From: Laceyella sacchari
GTDB lineage: Bacteria > Bacillota > Bacilli > Thermoactinomycetales > Thermoactinomycetaceae
Direction of reading: 5' to 3'
Assembly: GCF_004343255.1 (NCBI RefSeq)
Contig: NZ_SMDD01000001.1
Coordinates: forward strand, 1,071,284 to 1,135,283
Length of the DNA stretch: 64,000 bases
Shown here: positions 51,836-60,290 of the stretch, one piece after another
Layout of the letters: each line of letters starts with the position of its first letter
Numbering within the stretch: the stretch's first letter is position 1
Translations under genes and position numbers: made by a program
The notes under the pieces: generated by a model
Databases searched by the model: none
The model's input: the letters and a program-made list of their open reading frames with translations, nothing else
What the model was told of the DNA's origin: nothing

Positions 51836-52060
51836 TTGACTATTGGTAAGTGGAAGATACCTACTATTTTATTAATACTATTAATTATACATATAAATAT
51901 CCCCCACCTAGCATTAGCGCAGCCTCTTACAAGGTTGGACACAAAAACAGAGAAGATATTGCTTGCAGAAGGCATTGAAATACCAACAATTCCGAGTAAT
52001 GACCCGATAGAGATACCGAAAGTGGAGATACCGATGACCCGATCGAAATACCGAAAGTGA
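51836..52060 (+). CDS. N-terminal part of the EndoU toxin: signal/anchor and IP-rich linker (frameshifted)
   Basis: From TTG 51836 (GGAGG 7 nt upstream) a 74-codon frame encodes a signal peptide or anchor (KIPTILLILLIIHINIPHLALA) and a linker with a DPIEIPKVEIP unit. It stops at 52058 after SKYRK. The linker DNA is a 36-bp tandem repeat: unit 1 at 51998-52033 has 36 nt, unit 2 at 52034-52068 only 35, so a base is missing at the junction. Restoring it fuses this frame to the next one and gives a protein of about 460 residues. Confidence 0.75.
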   Translation: MTIGKWKIPTILLILLIIHINIPHLALAQPLTRLDTKTEKILLAEGIEIPTIPSNDPIEIPKVEIPMTRSKYRK

Positions 52061-53217
52061 AGATACCGGAAAATAAGATTGAGGTACCGAAGGCGGAGCT
52101 TCCCAAAGCCCCAGTGCAAGAATCGACCGGCTTTATTGATCAGTTGCTAAAATGGCTACAACAGCAATTATCCTTGATTTTGGCGCTGTTGTGTATGGGG
52201 TTGGGTCTGTTTTTTCTAAGCACCAACCCCCTTGTGGGTATTTCGATCGTGATGGGAATGGCGGTTGGCGGATTTGGCGCTTGGATGGCTGATAAGGATG
52301 TTTCCGGTATTGCGCAAGAGGCGATAATTGGTGCAATAGCTGGTTTGATCGGATTGGGTGCCGGAGCGCTCGCATTTCGATTAATCGGGGGGAGGATGGC
52401 AACACTGGCTCCTCCGTGGTTAGGAAAATGGCTTTCGTCCGTTGGCTCAGGTGGTGTAGCAGGAGTGGCGGACAGTGTCTCTTTTGATTATATGCGTGAT
52501 GGGAAGGTGGATTGGAAAAAAGCAGGACTTGTTGGATTATTAGGTGTCGCGATCGGTTTTGCTTGTATGGGGGTTGCTCAATATGGAGGCAAACTCGTTG
52601 CTCCTACCATTGTGTCCAAAATTAATGATATTCCGTTAACGGCCGTTTCTGTGTTTAAGGACGGGAGGACTTTTCCAAAGACTGTTGGGGATACACCGTT
52701 TGGTGTTTGGTTACAGAAGTTTGCTTCGAATGGTAACAATAATACAGTAAAATTTAAAAGCGGATTTGATACTCACTTTACCGTTGGAGAAGGAATAGGG
52801 AAAGGGAAAAAAGGGGTTGTCGGGGGACATAATATGCATGACTTCTATAAAACATTGGAAACAACAGGTATGGATTCGAGCAATTTAATAATTAGTAAAA
52901 AGCAACATCCAACTTTTCCTGGTTTGTATCAGATTGAATACAAGCTTCCGGCCCTAACCTACGGGAAAGATGGAAAATTGATTCCCTCTGGTCAATGTAA
53001 ATTAATACCAGTACCTAAAACTGTGTATGACCCAACCGTTTATTCTGATGCTCAAATGATTCAATGGGGAAAAGAGGCTATGGAGGAAGGCATTAAAATG
53101 AATAGGATTGAAGGAAGGGAAGTAATAGGATTTAGTAAAAATGGAATGAAATTTAGGGGTTTTATTAACAATCAAAGGGAAGTTACAAATTTTTTTCTGC
53201 GTTTTAAAAGTAATTAA
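52057..53217 (+). CDS. Polymorphic toxin with C-terminal EndoU ribonuclease domain
   Basis: The frame from GTG 52057 encodes 386 residues. An IP/KAELP linker is followed by membrane/glycine-zipper segments (about 30-105) and the C-terminal bacterial EndoU domain (from about 265): VVGGHNMHDFYKTL with the first His, KKQHPTFPGLYQIEYKLPAL with the second, then PKTVYDPTVYSDAQMIQWGK and KFRGFINNQREVTNFF, all family-typical. EndoU toxins cleave RNA, often tRNA, in target cells. The signal peptide lies in the preceding frame, so as sequenced the toxin would not be exported. The next gene is its probable immunity gene. Confidence 0.85.
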   Translation: MKIPENKIEVPKAELPKAPVQESTGFIDQLLKWLQQQLSLILALLCMGLGLFFLSTNPLVGISIVMGMAVGGFGAWMADKDVSGIAQEAIIGAIAGLIGLGAGALAFRLIGGRMATLAPPWLGKWLSSVGSGGVAGVADSVSFDYMRDGKVDWKKAGLVGLLGVAIGFACMGVAQYGGKLVAPTIVSKINDIPLTAVSVFKDGRTFPKTVGDTPFGVWLQKFASNGNNNTVKFKSGFDTHFTVGEGIGKGKKGVVGGHNMHDFYKTLETTGMDSSNLIISKKQHPTFPGLYQIEYKLPALTYGKDGKLIPSGQCKLIPVPKTVYDPTVYSDAQMIQWGKEAMEEGIKMNRIEGREVIGFSKNGMKFRGFINNQREVTNFFLRFKSN

Positions 53218-53288
53218 ACACATTCTTGCGTTGGAGTATAAATACTATTAATTATAATATTAGGATGTTATTTCAGGGGGTAAACTCT

Positions 53289-53690
53289 ATGTTCAGTTAT
53301 GAAGATGACGGTTACCAAAAAAAATTAAAAACTACAGAAGAGAAGCGGAAGTTTATAGAATATTATTTTTGGCACATAGAAGATGAAAATTTCGTTAGGT
53401 CATTGAATAGATTTAAAGAAAAAAAAGGGTTTGGAACAGAGTACGTCAGAATTCTATTTCATGCAGATTTTGATGGATGGGAAGAATATATGTGCAATGA
53501 AGGTGAAGTGGCTTTTATCATGGATTATCCTGCAGCAGAAGAAGATACGATAGGTTATTTGGGATTTGAACAATTTTATATATTTCTTTTGGAATATAGT
53601 GAGAAATATATCGAAAAATATCCAGAACAAGAAGTAGAGGTTAGTAAATTATTAAGAGAAATTAAGGATAGTTTTAATATAGGCATGTGA
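53289..53690 (+). CDS. Probable EndoU toxin immunity protein (CdiI-like)
   Basis: 133 residues, acidic, starting MFSYEDDGYQKKLKTTEEKR. CAGGGGG lies 9-10 nt before ATG 53289. It follows the toxin gene by 71 bp in the same direction. ILFHADFDGWEEYMCNEGEV and FIMDYPAAEEDT resemble immunity proteins encoded next to EndoU toxins of Bacilli. It would bind and block the nuclease domain in the cytoplasm. Codon use is as AT-rich as the toxin's. No mutation is visible, which fits selection to keep immunity after loss of toxin export. Confidence 0.75.
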   Translation: MFSYEDDGYQKKLKTTEEKRKFIEYYFWHIEDENFVRSLNRFKEKKGFGTEYVRILFHADFDGWEEYMCNEGEVAFIMDYPAAEEDTIGYLGFEQFYIFLLEYSEKYIEKYPEQEVEVSKLLREIKDSFNIGM

Positions 53691-54303
53691 CGTTCATTTA
53701 ACATCATATTAATCCCCCGGATAGGGGAGAATTGTAACACTGACTCATCCATAGCTAGGCAAATGGTTTCCTTTCGCTTGCCCAAGCGATGTGGCAAGAG
53801 TTGATGACAGTGTATCCCTAGCTAATAGTATTAATTAAAGAATAATAACTTGATTATTATCGGGGAGCAACTGAATTTCTCTCAATGGTGATGATTAATT
53901 GACCTCCATCGAATGAATCAGAGGAGGTTGTTCTGCCCATGTGAATCTAAAAATCACTTTTCGCAGGATGGTTCAATATACATCAATGATACAAACAAAA
54001 TCTTTAACGAAAAAGAATCTATTCTTGATGCTTTTATTTCCAGCATGTTCTTCCTTATGGAAAGCCACCGGAGATGCAGGAAAATGCATCCTTGCCAATA
54101 ATCCATAGCACAAAAAACTCCTCCGAAAAATCGAAGGAGTTTTTTGTATTATAAGTTGGGCATGTAGCTTATGCCGTTCATCAGGTCTCTTTTACATATC
54201 TATTAATTTGAACAAGGCAGGGACACTTCACTTCTGAAGATGGGGAAAATTTTCATTAAAATCCTTATTATTCTTTGCCCCAGAGTATACGTAGCTAATC
54301 CTT
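53691..54303. other. Gap after the toxin/immunity pair
   Basis: Only decayed or doubtful coding text. A frame at 53913-54101 (DGSIYINDTNKIFNEKESIL ...) has GAGGAGG inside it rather than before it and is not recognised. An intrinsic terminator lies at 54112-54146. Nothing else was identified. Confidence 0.4.
54112..54146. terminator. Intrinsic terminator
   Basis: ACTCCT..CGA pairs with TCG..AGGAGT with one mismatch, followed by TTTTTTG on the plus strand and an A/T run on the other side. Confidence 0.75.
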
Positions 54304-55143
54304 TTAGTTAAGCACTTGGTAATAATCTTTTTTCATTTTTTTGATTACGTTGCAAAGGTAATAATCAAAAATTTGATCTGACGTGAAGTCTTTCCATATA
54401 ATCCGTTGCCAAAACACTAATATAGATCTTCTTCTTATAATATCAATTATTGTCACCTTCTTCTGTATATTTAGACCATCGAGTAAAAGCAACAAGGCCC
54501 TATGCACACGCCGACTAATTATAAACTCAGATACATGATTAGTTATATAGGCGTTTAGGTCAAGCACAAAGCAACTTAAATGCTCTGGGTCGTTTAAAGA
54601 AGGCAAACTGGCTTTTCGTTTTTTTAGTTCGTTTATTATTTCTTGATAATGAACAATTTGTTTTTCTACAATGGATCCATAAGCTCCAAAACGCTGTGAT
54701 TTTGAGTTACTGATATTTGTAAAAGTAAAAGCCATAATAGTTACGATAGAGGTAATCACAGCTGCATAGAAGTCTCCACTATTTATGCTTTCGTTAAATT
54801 GTTTCCAATCTTGTGGAAGAGCCGATTTAAACGCTAATCCAATCATTTTCCATGTCGTTTCCTGATTGTTTTCAGAAGCTTTTTTTACCTGTTCATCAAT
54901 TGCTTCAATAATTTCTCTCTTTTCGATATCATCAATTAACCCAAATACATCTAACAAATAGGCACCTAATTTTCCTATCAGTTCTTTATCACTAGAAAAA
55001 ATTAAGATTATGCCACCGACAAATATTCCGGTAAAAACCGTCATATATTCCTTGTTCATCCATGCTTTTGTAGTTATTAAAATTAATACAACAAATATAA
55101 CAACCTCTACTTGATCAAGTATAAATTGTGCACCACCAGCCAT
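54304..55143 (-). CDS. Membrane protein of unknown function (279 aa)
   Basis: ATG 55143 (AAGGA 7-8 nt upstream) or TTG 55158 (GGGGGAG 6 nt upstream) may be the start. It has two N-terminal membrane helices (FVVLILITTKAW..., VFTGIFVGGIILIF), a helical middle part, another membrane segment (DFYAAVITSIVTIMAFTFTN at about 125-150) and a long basic cytoplasmic part ending KKMKKDYYQVLN. No catalytic motif. The AT-rich composition matches the toxin/CRISPR region. Possible roles in conjugation or defence cannot be shown. Confidence 0.65.
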   Translation of the reverse strand: MAGGAQFILDQVEVVIFVVLILITTKAWMNKEYMTVFTGIFVGGIILIFSSDKELIGKLGAYLLDVFGLIDDIEKREIIEAIDEQVKKASENNQETTWKMIGLAFKSALPQDWKQFNESINSGDFYAAVITSIVTIMAFTFTNISNSKSQRFGAYGSIVEKQIVHYQEIINELKKRKASLPSLNDPEHLSCFVLDLNAYITNHVSEFIISRRVHRALLLLLDGLNIQKKVTIIDIIRRRSILVFWQRIIWKDFTSDQIFDYYLCNVIKKMKKDYYQVLN

Positions 55144-55213
55144 AATCTCTTCCTTCAAATGAACTCCCCCCTTATTATTTTCTAGATAGTGAAAGAGCGA
55201 AGCTTAGGAAAAT

Positions 55214-55310
55214 TATGTAGCAGATTGGCGAAATTCTCGTGGCGACAGATATCCGAGCGCAGAGTGAGGTCTTTCATTATTGTAAAAGCCTCTAATGACC
55301 AATGTCCAGT
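55214..55310 (-). mobile_element. IS3-family transposase remnant (OrfB C-terminus)
   Basis: The minus strand reads LVIRGFYNNERPHSALGYLS then PREFRQSAT and stops at 55214. The YNNERPHSALGYLSP string is the conserved C-terminal end of IS3-family (IS150-like) integrase-core transposases. Only about 30 codons remain, and no terminal inverted repeat was identified. Confidence 0.8.
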
Positions 55311-55479
55311 TCAGCCTCCAGTTCAATGGAGCCAAACCGTTTTCTAAAGATGGAGAAAATGTCCAAGATGAGAAAAAAGGAATACGGTAGTATCTCAGCT
55401 ATGTAGCCGACAAATGTTATATCAGGATAATTGGTGTGGTTCTCATCACCGTCGAAGGCGTCAACAACTTCTCACGGTT

Positions 55480-55602
55480 TGCAAAAGGAGAGCACATAAA
55501 GTCTGTGAACCTCCCGGGGTTTTTGCATCATTATCGGTTCACAGATTATTTTGGTTTTTGTTATAATGAAAATGCTTGAAATGACTGATGTTCACATACG
55601 GG
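55480..55602 (+). promoter_or_regulatory. Leader of the second CRISPR array
   Basis: AT-rich sequence before the first repeat. It contains an inverted repeat TCTGTGAACC (55502-55511) / GGTTCACAGA (55536-55545) and TATAAT at about 55563, about 40 bp before the first repeat. The orientation (leader left) is supported by the degenerate last repeat at the right end. Confidence 0.55.
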
Positions 55603-55831
55603 GTTTAGTTGTAACCATAGTGGTATTGAAAGCCGCTTCGCTTTCGACCGCTACCTTTTCAACCGTGGTTTAGTTGTAACCATAGTGGTATTGAAAGACG
55701 TCATTTTCAAGTTTACGGATCACTTCTCGCTCGAGGTTTAGTTGTAACCATAGTGGTATTGAAAGATTGTATGTCATCGGGAAGCTGGCTTTCCCGATGC
55801 GGTTAAGTTGTAATCATAGTGATATTGGGAA
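55603..55831 (+). CRISPR. CRISPR array with 30-bp repeats (4 repeats, 3 spacers)
   Basis: Three identical 30-bp repeats at 55603-55632, 55668-55697 and 55736-55765 begin GTTTAGTTGTAACC and end ATTGAAAG. A degenerate fourth begins at 55802 (GTTAAGTTGTAATC...). Spacers are 35, 38 and 36 nt. Spacer 3 holds the inverted repeat CATCGGGAA / TTCCCGATG. The repeat differs from the 37-bp repeat family at 49967. No cas gene adjoins it; the only cas gene in the window is cas6, 4.4 kb upstream. Confidence 0.9.
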
Positions 55832-56182
55832 AGAGATTTTGGTTTTGGGTGATGCAAAGTTCCGCACTTATACATTTACCGGATTTTAACAATCTCGCTC
55901 CTTTGCAACACCATCCGATACCCCTTTTTACATAACGATGGATCTAAATAAATACATAACACAAATTAGCACCCTCGGAAATTTAAGTGCCGAGGGTGTT
56001 GCTTTTGTAAATGTGATTAGTTCTATTGGCAAATGTGCCTGTTGATACAAGGGGACAGTGAACGATTTCATCGTACTTCCTAACTCCGAATTAAGTATTC
56101 TCTCTTAGGGTGGATAGATTAAGAATGAGCAACATTTTATTTTTGTCAACATTGGGGATGACGAAGTTATGTTTTCATTTTG
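55832..56182. other. Gap between CRISPR array and mtl operon
   Basis: No coding sequence. A 9-bp perfect hairpin CACCCTCGG / CCGAGGGTG at 55970-55998 with a T-rich tail may be a terminator. The rest is AT-rich and without recognisable signals. Confidence 0.45.
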
Positions 56183-56211
56183 TTGAAGTAGGCATGGAAC
56201 CGCTTTACTAT
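56183..56211 (+). promoter_or_regulatory. Probable mtl operon promoter
   Basis: TTGAAG (56183-56188), 17-bp spacer, TACTAT (56206-56211), 52 bp before the mtlA start. As the operon encodes an MtlR activator, an activator site upstream of -35 is expected but was not assigned. Confidence 0.55.
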
Positions 56212-56263
56212 ATGGACGAGGGAATAATTATTTTATCATTTAAAGTTAGAAAGGAGCTAGGTT

Positions 56264-57700
56264 ATGGGTGAATCTGTGAAACAGGCTGAAAACAACACAA
56301 ACATTCGTGTCAGCATACAAAAATTTGGTAGGTTTTTAAGCGGAATGGTAATGCCTAACATTGGGGCATTTATCGCATGGGGACTGATTACTGCGTTATT
56401 TATTCCAACGGGATGGATTCCCAATGAAAAATTGGCCGAGCTGGTTGGGCCGACCATCAAATATTTGTTGCCGCTGCTCATCGGTTACACGGGCGGAAAA
56501 ATGGTTTACGACGTTCGTGGCGGTGTAATGGGGGCCCTAGCTACGATGGGGATTATCATCGGTACGGATATTCCGATGTTTTTGGGCGCAATGATCATGG
56601 GCCCTCTGGGTGGCGTCGTGATCAAGCTGGTTGATGGGTTGTTCAAAGGAAAAATTCCCGCAGGTTTTGAAATGCTGGTCAATAACTTTGTGGCAGGAAT
56701 TATCGGTGCGATATTAACCATTCTGGGTTATGTTGCTATCGGGCCTGTAGTGGCTACTTCAACCCAATTGCTGGGGGCTGGTGTGGAATGGATCGTCCAT
56801 GCTGGGTTGCTGCCTTTGGCCAGTATTTTTATCGAACCAGCAAAAGTATTGTTCCTCAATAACGCGATTAACCATGGCGTACTGAGTCCTTTGGGGCTAA
56901 AAGAGGCGTCAGAAATTGGCAAGTCCATCTTTTTCTTGCTTGAACCGAATCCAGGGCCTGGATTGGGGATTCTGCTGGCCTACTGGTTATTCGGTAAAGG
57001 CTCTGTGAAACAATCGGCTCCAGGAGCTGCCATCATTCACTTCTTGGGTGGTATTCACGAGATTTATTTTCCATATATCCTGATGAACCCTCGTTTAATC
57101 TTGTCGGTAATCGCCGGTGGTATGAGTGGTGTGTTCATTTTCCAACTGTTGGATGCGGGTCTGGTTGCGGTACCATCTCCCGGAAGTATCTTTGCCTTGA
57201 TCGCGCTGGCTCCTAAAGGCGGTCTCCTCGCGGTATTGGCTGGTATTGCTGTGAGCACGGTTGTTTCCTTCCTTGTCGCCGCTGTGTTCCTGAAATCCAA
57301 GTCGGGTGCTGATGAAGAGGACTTTGCTAAAGCCTCTGAAAAGATGCAAGAACTGAAAGGCAAGAAAAGTGAAGTTGTGGAACAGAATGCGGTGAAACAG
57401 AAAGAAAGTGCTTCAGTTAAAAAAGTTGTGTTTGCTTGTGATGCGGGAATGGGCTCGAGTGCGATGGGAGCTTCTATTCTGCGAAAAAAATTCAAGGACG
57501 CCAATGTCTCTGTGGAAGTGACGAATACTGCTATTAATGATATTCCGGAAGATGCCGATATTGTCGTTACCCAAGCGACGTTAACTGATCGCGCCAAAGC
57601 CAAAGCTCCACATGCTGAGCACATCTCGGTCGACAATTTCTTAAATAACCCGAAGTATGATGAATTGACCAAACGGCTTAGTGAGCAAAATAAAGGATAA
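56264..57700 (+). CDS. mtlA: PTS mannitol transporter subunit IICB
   Basis: 478 residues. IIC membrane domain (1-~340: GRFLSGMVMPNIGAFIAWGL; HFLGGIHEIYFPYILMNPRL carries the substrate-binding GGIHEIYFPY motif), linker and IIB domain (about 385-478) with phospho-Cys in VFACDAGMGSSAMGASILRK. The IIA domain is encoded separately by mtlF. It imports mannitol as mannitol 1-phosphate. AAAGGAG is 8 nt before ATG. First gene of mtlA-mtlR-mtlF-mtlD, the order known from Geobacillus. Confidence 0.96.
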   Translation: MGESVKQAENNTNIRVSIQKFGRFLSGMVMPNIGAFIAWGLITALFIPTGWIPNEKLAELVGPTIKYLLPLLIGYTGGKMVYDVRGGVMGALATMGIIIGTDIPMFLGAMIMGPLGGVVIKLVDGLFKGKIPAGFEMLVNNFVAGIIGAILTILGYVAIGPVVATSTQLLGAGVEWIVHAGLLPLASIFIEPAKVLFLNNAINHGVLSPLGLKEASEIGKSIFFLLEPNPGPGLGILLAYWLFGKGSVKQSAPGAAIIHFLGGIHEIYFPYILMNPRLILSVIAGGMSGVFIFQLLDAGLVAVPSPGSIFALIALAPKGGLLAVLAGIAVSTVVSFLVAAVFLKSKSGADEEDFAKASEKMQELKGKKSEVVEQNAVKQKESASVKKVVFACDAGMGSSAMGASILRKKFKDANVSVEVTNTAINDIPEDADIVVTQATLTDRAKAKAPHAEHISVDNFLNNPKYDELTKRLSEQNKG

Positions 57701-57755
57701 AACACTTGCACCATGCCAGTCATTTATCTCTTTGTGCAAATCGGGGTAAGGGATT

Positions 57756-59852
57756 ATGAATATTTCCTCTAGACAGCGCCATATTCTTGAAATCTTGCTA
57801 AGAGAGCTTGATGGTGTGACGATCGGGAAAATCGCGGAAGAAGTGCAAGTCAGTTCCCGTACGGTTCACCGGGAACTGGATGAGCTGGACAAGCTGATAA
57901 CAAGTCATGGATTAAAACTGAAGAAAAAGGCCGGAACAGGGCTGATCATTCAAGGGAATAAAGAGAAGTTGAATGAGCTGAAGCAAGCTTTGTCCGAGAT
58001 TACTCCCATAGAATACACGCCGGCGGAAAGAAAAACCGTTATTTTATGCACCCTATTAGAAGCCAAAGAACCGGTGAAAATCATATCGCTGGCTTACGAT
58101 TTAAAAGTGACGCCCGCCACAATTAGCCATGATCTCGATCATCTCAATGATTGGATTAAGCAGTTCAACCTTGAGTTGGTCAGAAGGCGGGGATATGGGA
58201 TTGAAATCACTGGTGCTGAAGCATCAAAAAGAAAAGCGATCAGCGCGTTAATCTTTGAGAATCTAAACGAGTCGCAACTCATGGAGCTATTGAAAGAAAA
58301 CATTCAAAATAAGCCCGTTTCAACAACGGATACCGCATCAGAAAGATTGCTCAACCTGATTCCCAAAGAAAAGCTGATCGCTATCGAAAACACATTGCGC
58401 AACATCAGCGAACTTCTTTCATATCCCTTGGCCGACAGCGCTTTTATTGGACTTGTCATCCATCTTTCTTTGGTGATTGAACGGATAACCAAAGGAGAGA
58501 AAATCAAAATCGACCCCGATTATTTGAAAGAACTTGAAGGCACACCTGAATATCAAGTTGCTAAACAGATTGTGGCGCAACTAGAATCTTCTTTTGGCCT
58601 TCCCATTCCTGTGGATGAAATCGGCTTTGTCACCATGCATTTAAGAGGGGCCAAATTAAGGCTTTCGCAAATTGGATCGCCGGAGGATGCCAACGCCGAA
58701 TTAATTGCGATTGCCAAGAATCTCATTCATTTTTGTGAAGAAAAGGTGGGAGTAAATCTAAGTGAGGATCGTTCATTACTTCATGATCTTATCACCCACC
58801 TGGAACCGGCAATTCACAGAATGAAGAGAAATATGAAGATTCGTAATCCGATGCTCGATATCATCAAAAAGGATTACCCTGATTTATTCCAAATCGTTAA
58901 GCAAGCAGCGAAAGAAATTTTCCCTCGATTGCAGGTGCCAGATGAAGAAATCGGATATTTGGTTATGCATATCGGCTCCTCTTTGGAAAGAGCATCGCGG
59001 GCCAAAAAGCGTTTTCGTGTACTGATCGTATGTGCAAGTGGGATTGGTTCTTCGAAAATGTTGGCCAGCCGTCTGGCAAACTCCATTCCCGAGATTCAAG
59101 TGCGACGGAATGTATCGGTGTTTGAGCTGAACAACATCGATGAGAGTGAATACGACTTTATCGTATCCACGATTCCCATTCCATCCAAAAAACCTGAGGA
59201 ATATATCAGAGTGAGCCCTATGCTGACAGATAAAGAGATTGAAAAGATCTATTCGTTTTTAAGGGAGTATGAGCCTGTCACGAGCGGGAAAATCCAGCAA
59301 ACATCCCAGCGGCCAAACAGCTTGCACCAACTTGAATCATTACACTCTTTACTTGGCTATGCCATTGATTTGATGAAGAACTTTTGTTTATTACAAATAG
59401 AGAATCAAAGCCTGAGCAAAAGAGAAATTCTTTCTAAAGCATGTGAAAAACTGGTGAGCAAAGGTGTCATTATTCAAAGTGAACCAGTTGTTCACCAGCT
59501 GCTTGAAAGAGAGAAACAAGGGGGTCTTGGGGTCCCTGACGCCAAACTGGGGCTGTTTCACTGTCGAAGTGATCAGGTGACCCAACCCTCTTTTACCATG
59601 CATGTCCTGAGTGAGCCGATTCTAATCAAATCGATGGATGAAGGAACGATTGAGATCGATAAGATTCTTCTATTGTTGAGTCCGGTGTCGATCCCGAATG
59701 AGGTGATAGCCGTTTTAAGTGAAATCAGCGCATTGTTAATTGAAGCGGAAACCAACCGGGTTCTTGAATCCCATGATGAGTCTCAAATCAGGCAATATTT
59801 TGTGCAACACCTGTATCGATTTTGCTCAGAAAAAATGAACATCAAGGAGTGA
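57756..59852 (+). CDS. mtlR: Mannitol operon transcriptional activator MtlR
   Basis: 698 residues. Two N-terminal HTH domains (MNISSRQRHILEILLRELDG; EVQVSSRTVHRELDELDKL), PRD1 and PRD2 with conserved His (LVIHLSLVIERI,  FVTMHLRG; LVMHIGSSLERA), an EIIB-gat-like domain with Cys in LIVCASGIGSSKMLASRL, and a C-terminal EIIA-like domain (about 545-698). Phosphorylation by HPr and EII-Mtl sets its activity, so it activates mtl genes with mannitol and without glucose. GGGGTAAGGG precedes ATG. Confidence 0.95.
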   Translation: MNISSRQRHILEILLRELDGVTIGKIAEEVQVSSRTVHRELDELDKLITSHGLKLKKKAGTGLIIQGNKEKLNELKQALSEITPIEYTPAERKTVILCTLLEAKEPVKIISLAYDLKVTPATISHDLDHLNDWIKQFNLELVRRRGYGIEITGAEASKRKAISALIFENLNESQLMELLKENIQNKPVSTTDTASERLLNLIPKEKLIAIENTLRNISELLSYPLADSAFIGLVIHLSLVIERITKGEKIKIDPDYLKELEGTPEYQVAKQIVAQLESSFGLPIPVDEIGFVTMHLRGAKLRLSQIGSPEDANAELIAIAKNLIHFCEEKVGVNLSEDRSLLHDLITHLEPAIHRMKRNMKIRNPMLDIIKKDYPDLFQIVKQAAKEIFPRLQVPDEEIGYLVMHIGSSLERASRAKKRFRVLIVCASGIGSSKMLASRLANSIPEIQVRRNVSVFELNNIDESEYDFIVSTIPIPSKKPEEYIRVSPMLTDKEIEKIYSFLREYEPVTSGKIQQTSQRPNSLHQLESLHSLLGYAIDLMKNFCLLQIENQSLSKREILSKACEKLVSKGVIIQSEPVVHQLLEREKQGGLGVPDAKLGLFHCRSDQVTQPSFTMHVLSEPILIKSMDEGTIEIDKILLLLSPVSIPNEVIAVLSEISALLIEAETNRVLESHDESQIRQYFVQHLYRFCSEKMNIKE

Positions 59853-59857
59853 GTTTA

Positions 59858-60289
59858 ATGGGGATCTTATCTAAAGATAAAATCATTTTAAACCAAAAAG
59901 TGGAGACGAAACGAGAAGCGATTGAGTTAGCTGGAAAATTGTTGGTTAAAGAAAATCATGTTTCTGAAGAATATATCGGCAAAATGATTGAGCGGGAAGA
60001 AGATTTGACAACCTATATTGGAAATGGTGTAGCCATTCCTCATGGGACAAACGATGCCAAGCAATGGATTCGTTCCACTGGCATCTCGATTGTGCAAATT
60101 CCCGACGGAGTCGATTTCGGAAATGGCAATACAGCTTATCTGGTGATCGGCATCGCTGCGGTGGGTGATGAGCATCTGGAGATACTATCCAATCTCGCTA
60201 TCATCTGCGCTGACGAAGAAAACGTGAAGAAATTAATTCAAGCCAAATCTGCCGAAGAATTGATTGCCCTTTTGGAAGGAGGAATGTAA
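59858..60289 (+). CDS. mtlF: PTS mannitol transporter subunit IIA
   Basis: 143 residues. The phospho-His motif is YIGNGVAIPHGTNDAKQWIR, and the end AEELIALLEGG is family-typical. It passes phosphate from HPr to MtlA. AAGGAGTG lies 8 nt before ATG 59858, close behind mtlR; the next start codon (mtlD GTG) follows its stop by 1 nt. Confidence 0.95.
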   Translation: MGILSKDKIILNQKVETKREAIELAGKLLVKENHVSEEYIGKMIEREEDLTTYIGNGVAIPHGTNDAKQWIRSTGISIVQIPDGVDFGNGNTAYLVIGIAAVGDEHLEILSNLAIICADEENVKKLIQAKSAEELIALLEGGM

Positions 60290-60290
60290 G

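Noticed and set aside
53913-54101. 62-codon frame DGSIYINDTNKIF...
   Set aside because: No ribosome binding site in front of its start, no recognisable family; mentioned only in the gap description.
54304-55143. TcpD/conjugation-type assignment of the membrane protein
   Set aside because: Only the general two-helix N-terminus fits; no other conjugation gene is nearby, so no function was assigned.
55698-55735. 14-nt match between CRISPR spacer 2 (reverse complement, AAGTGATCCGTAAA) and the start of the APH-fold gene at about 21851
   Set aside because: Similarity stops after 14 of 38 nt, so it is better explained by chance or by a shared short coding motif than by self-targeting.
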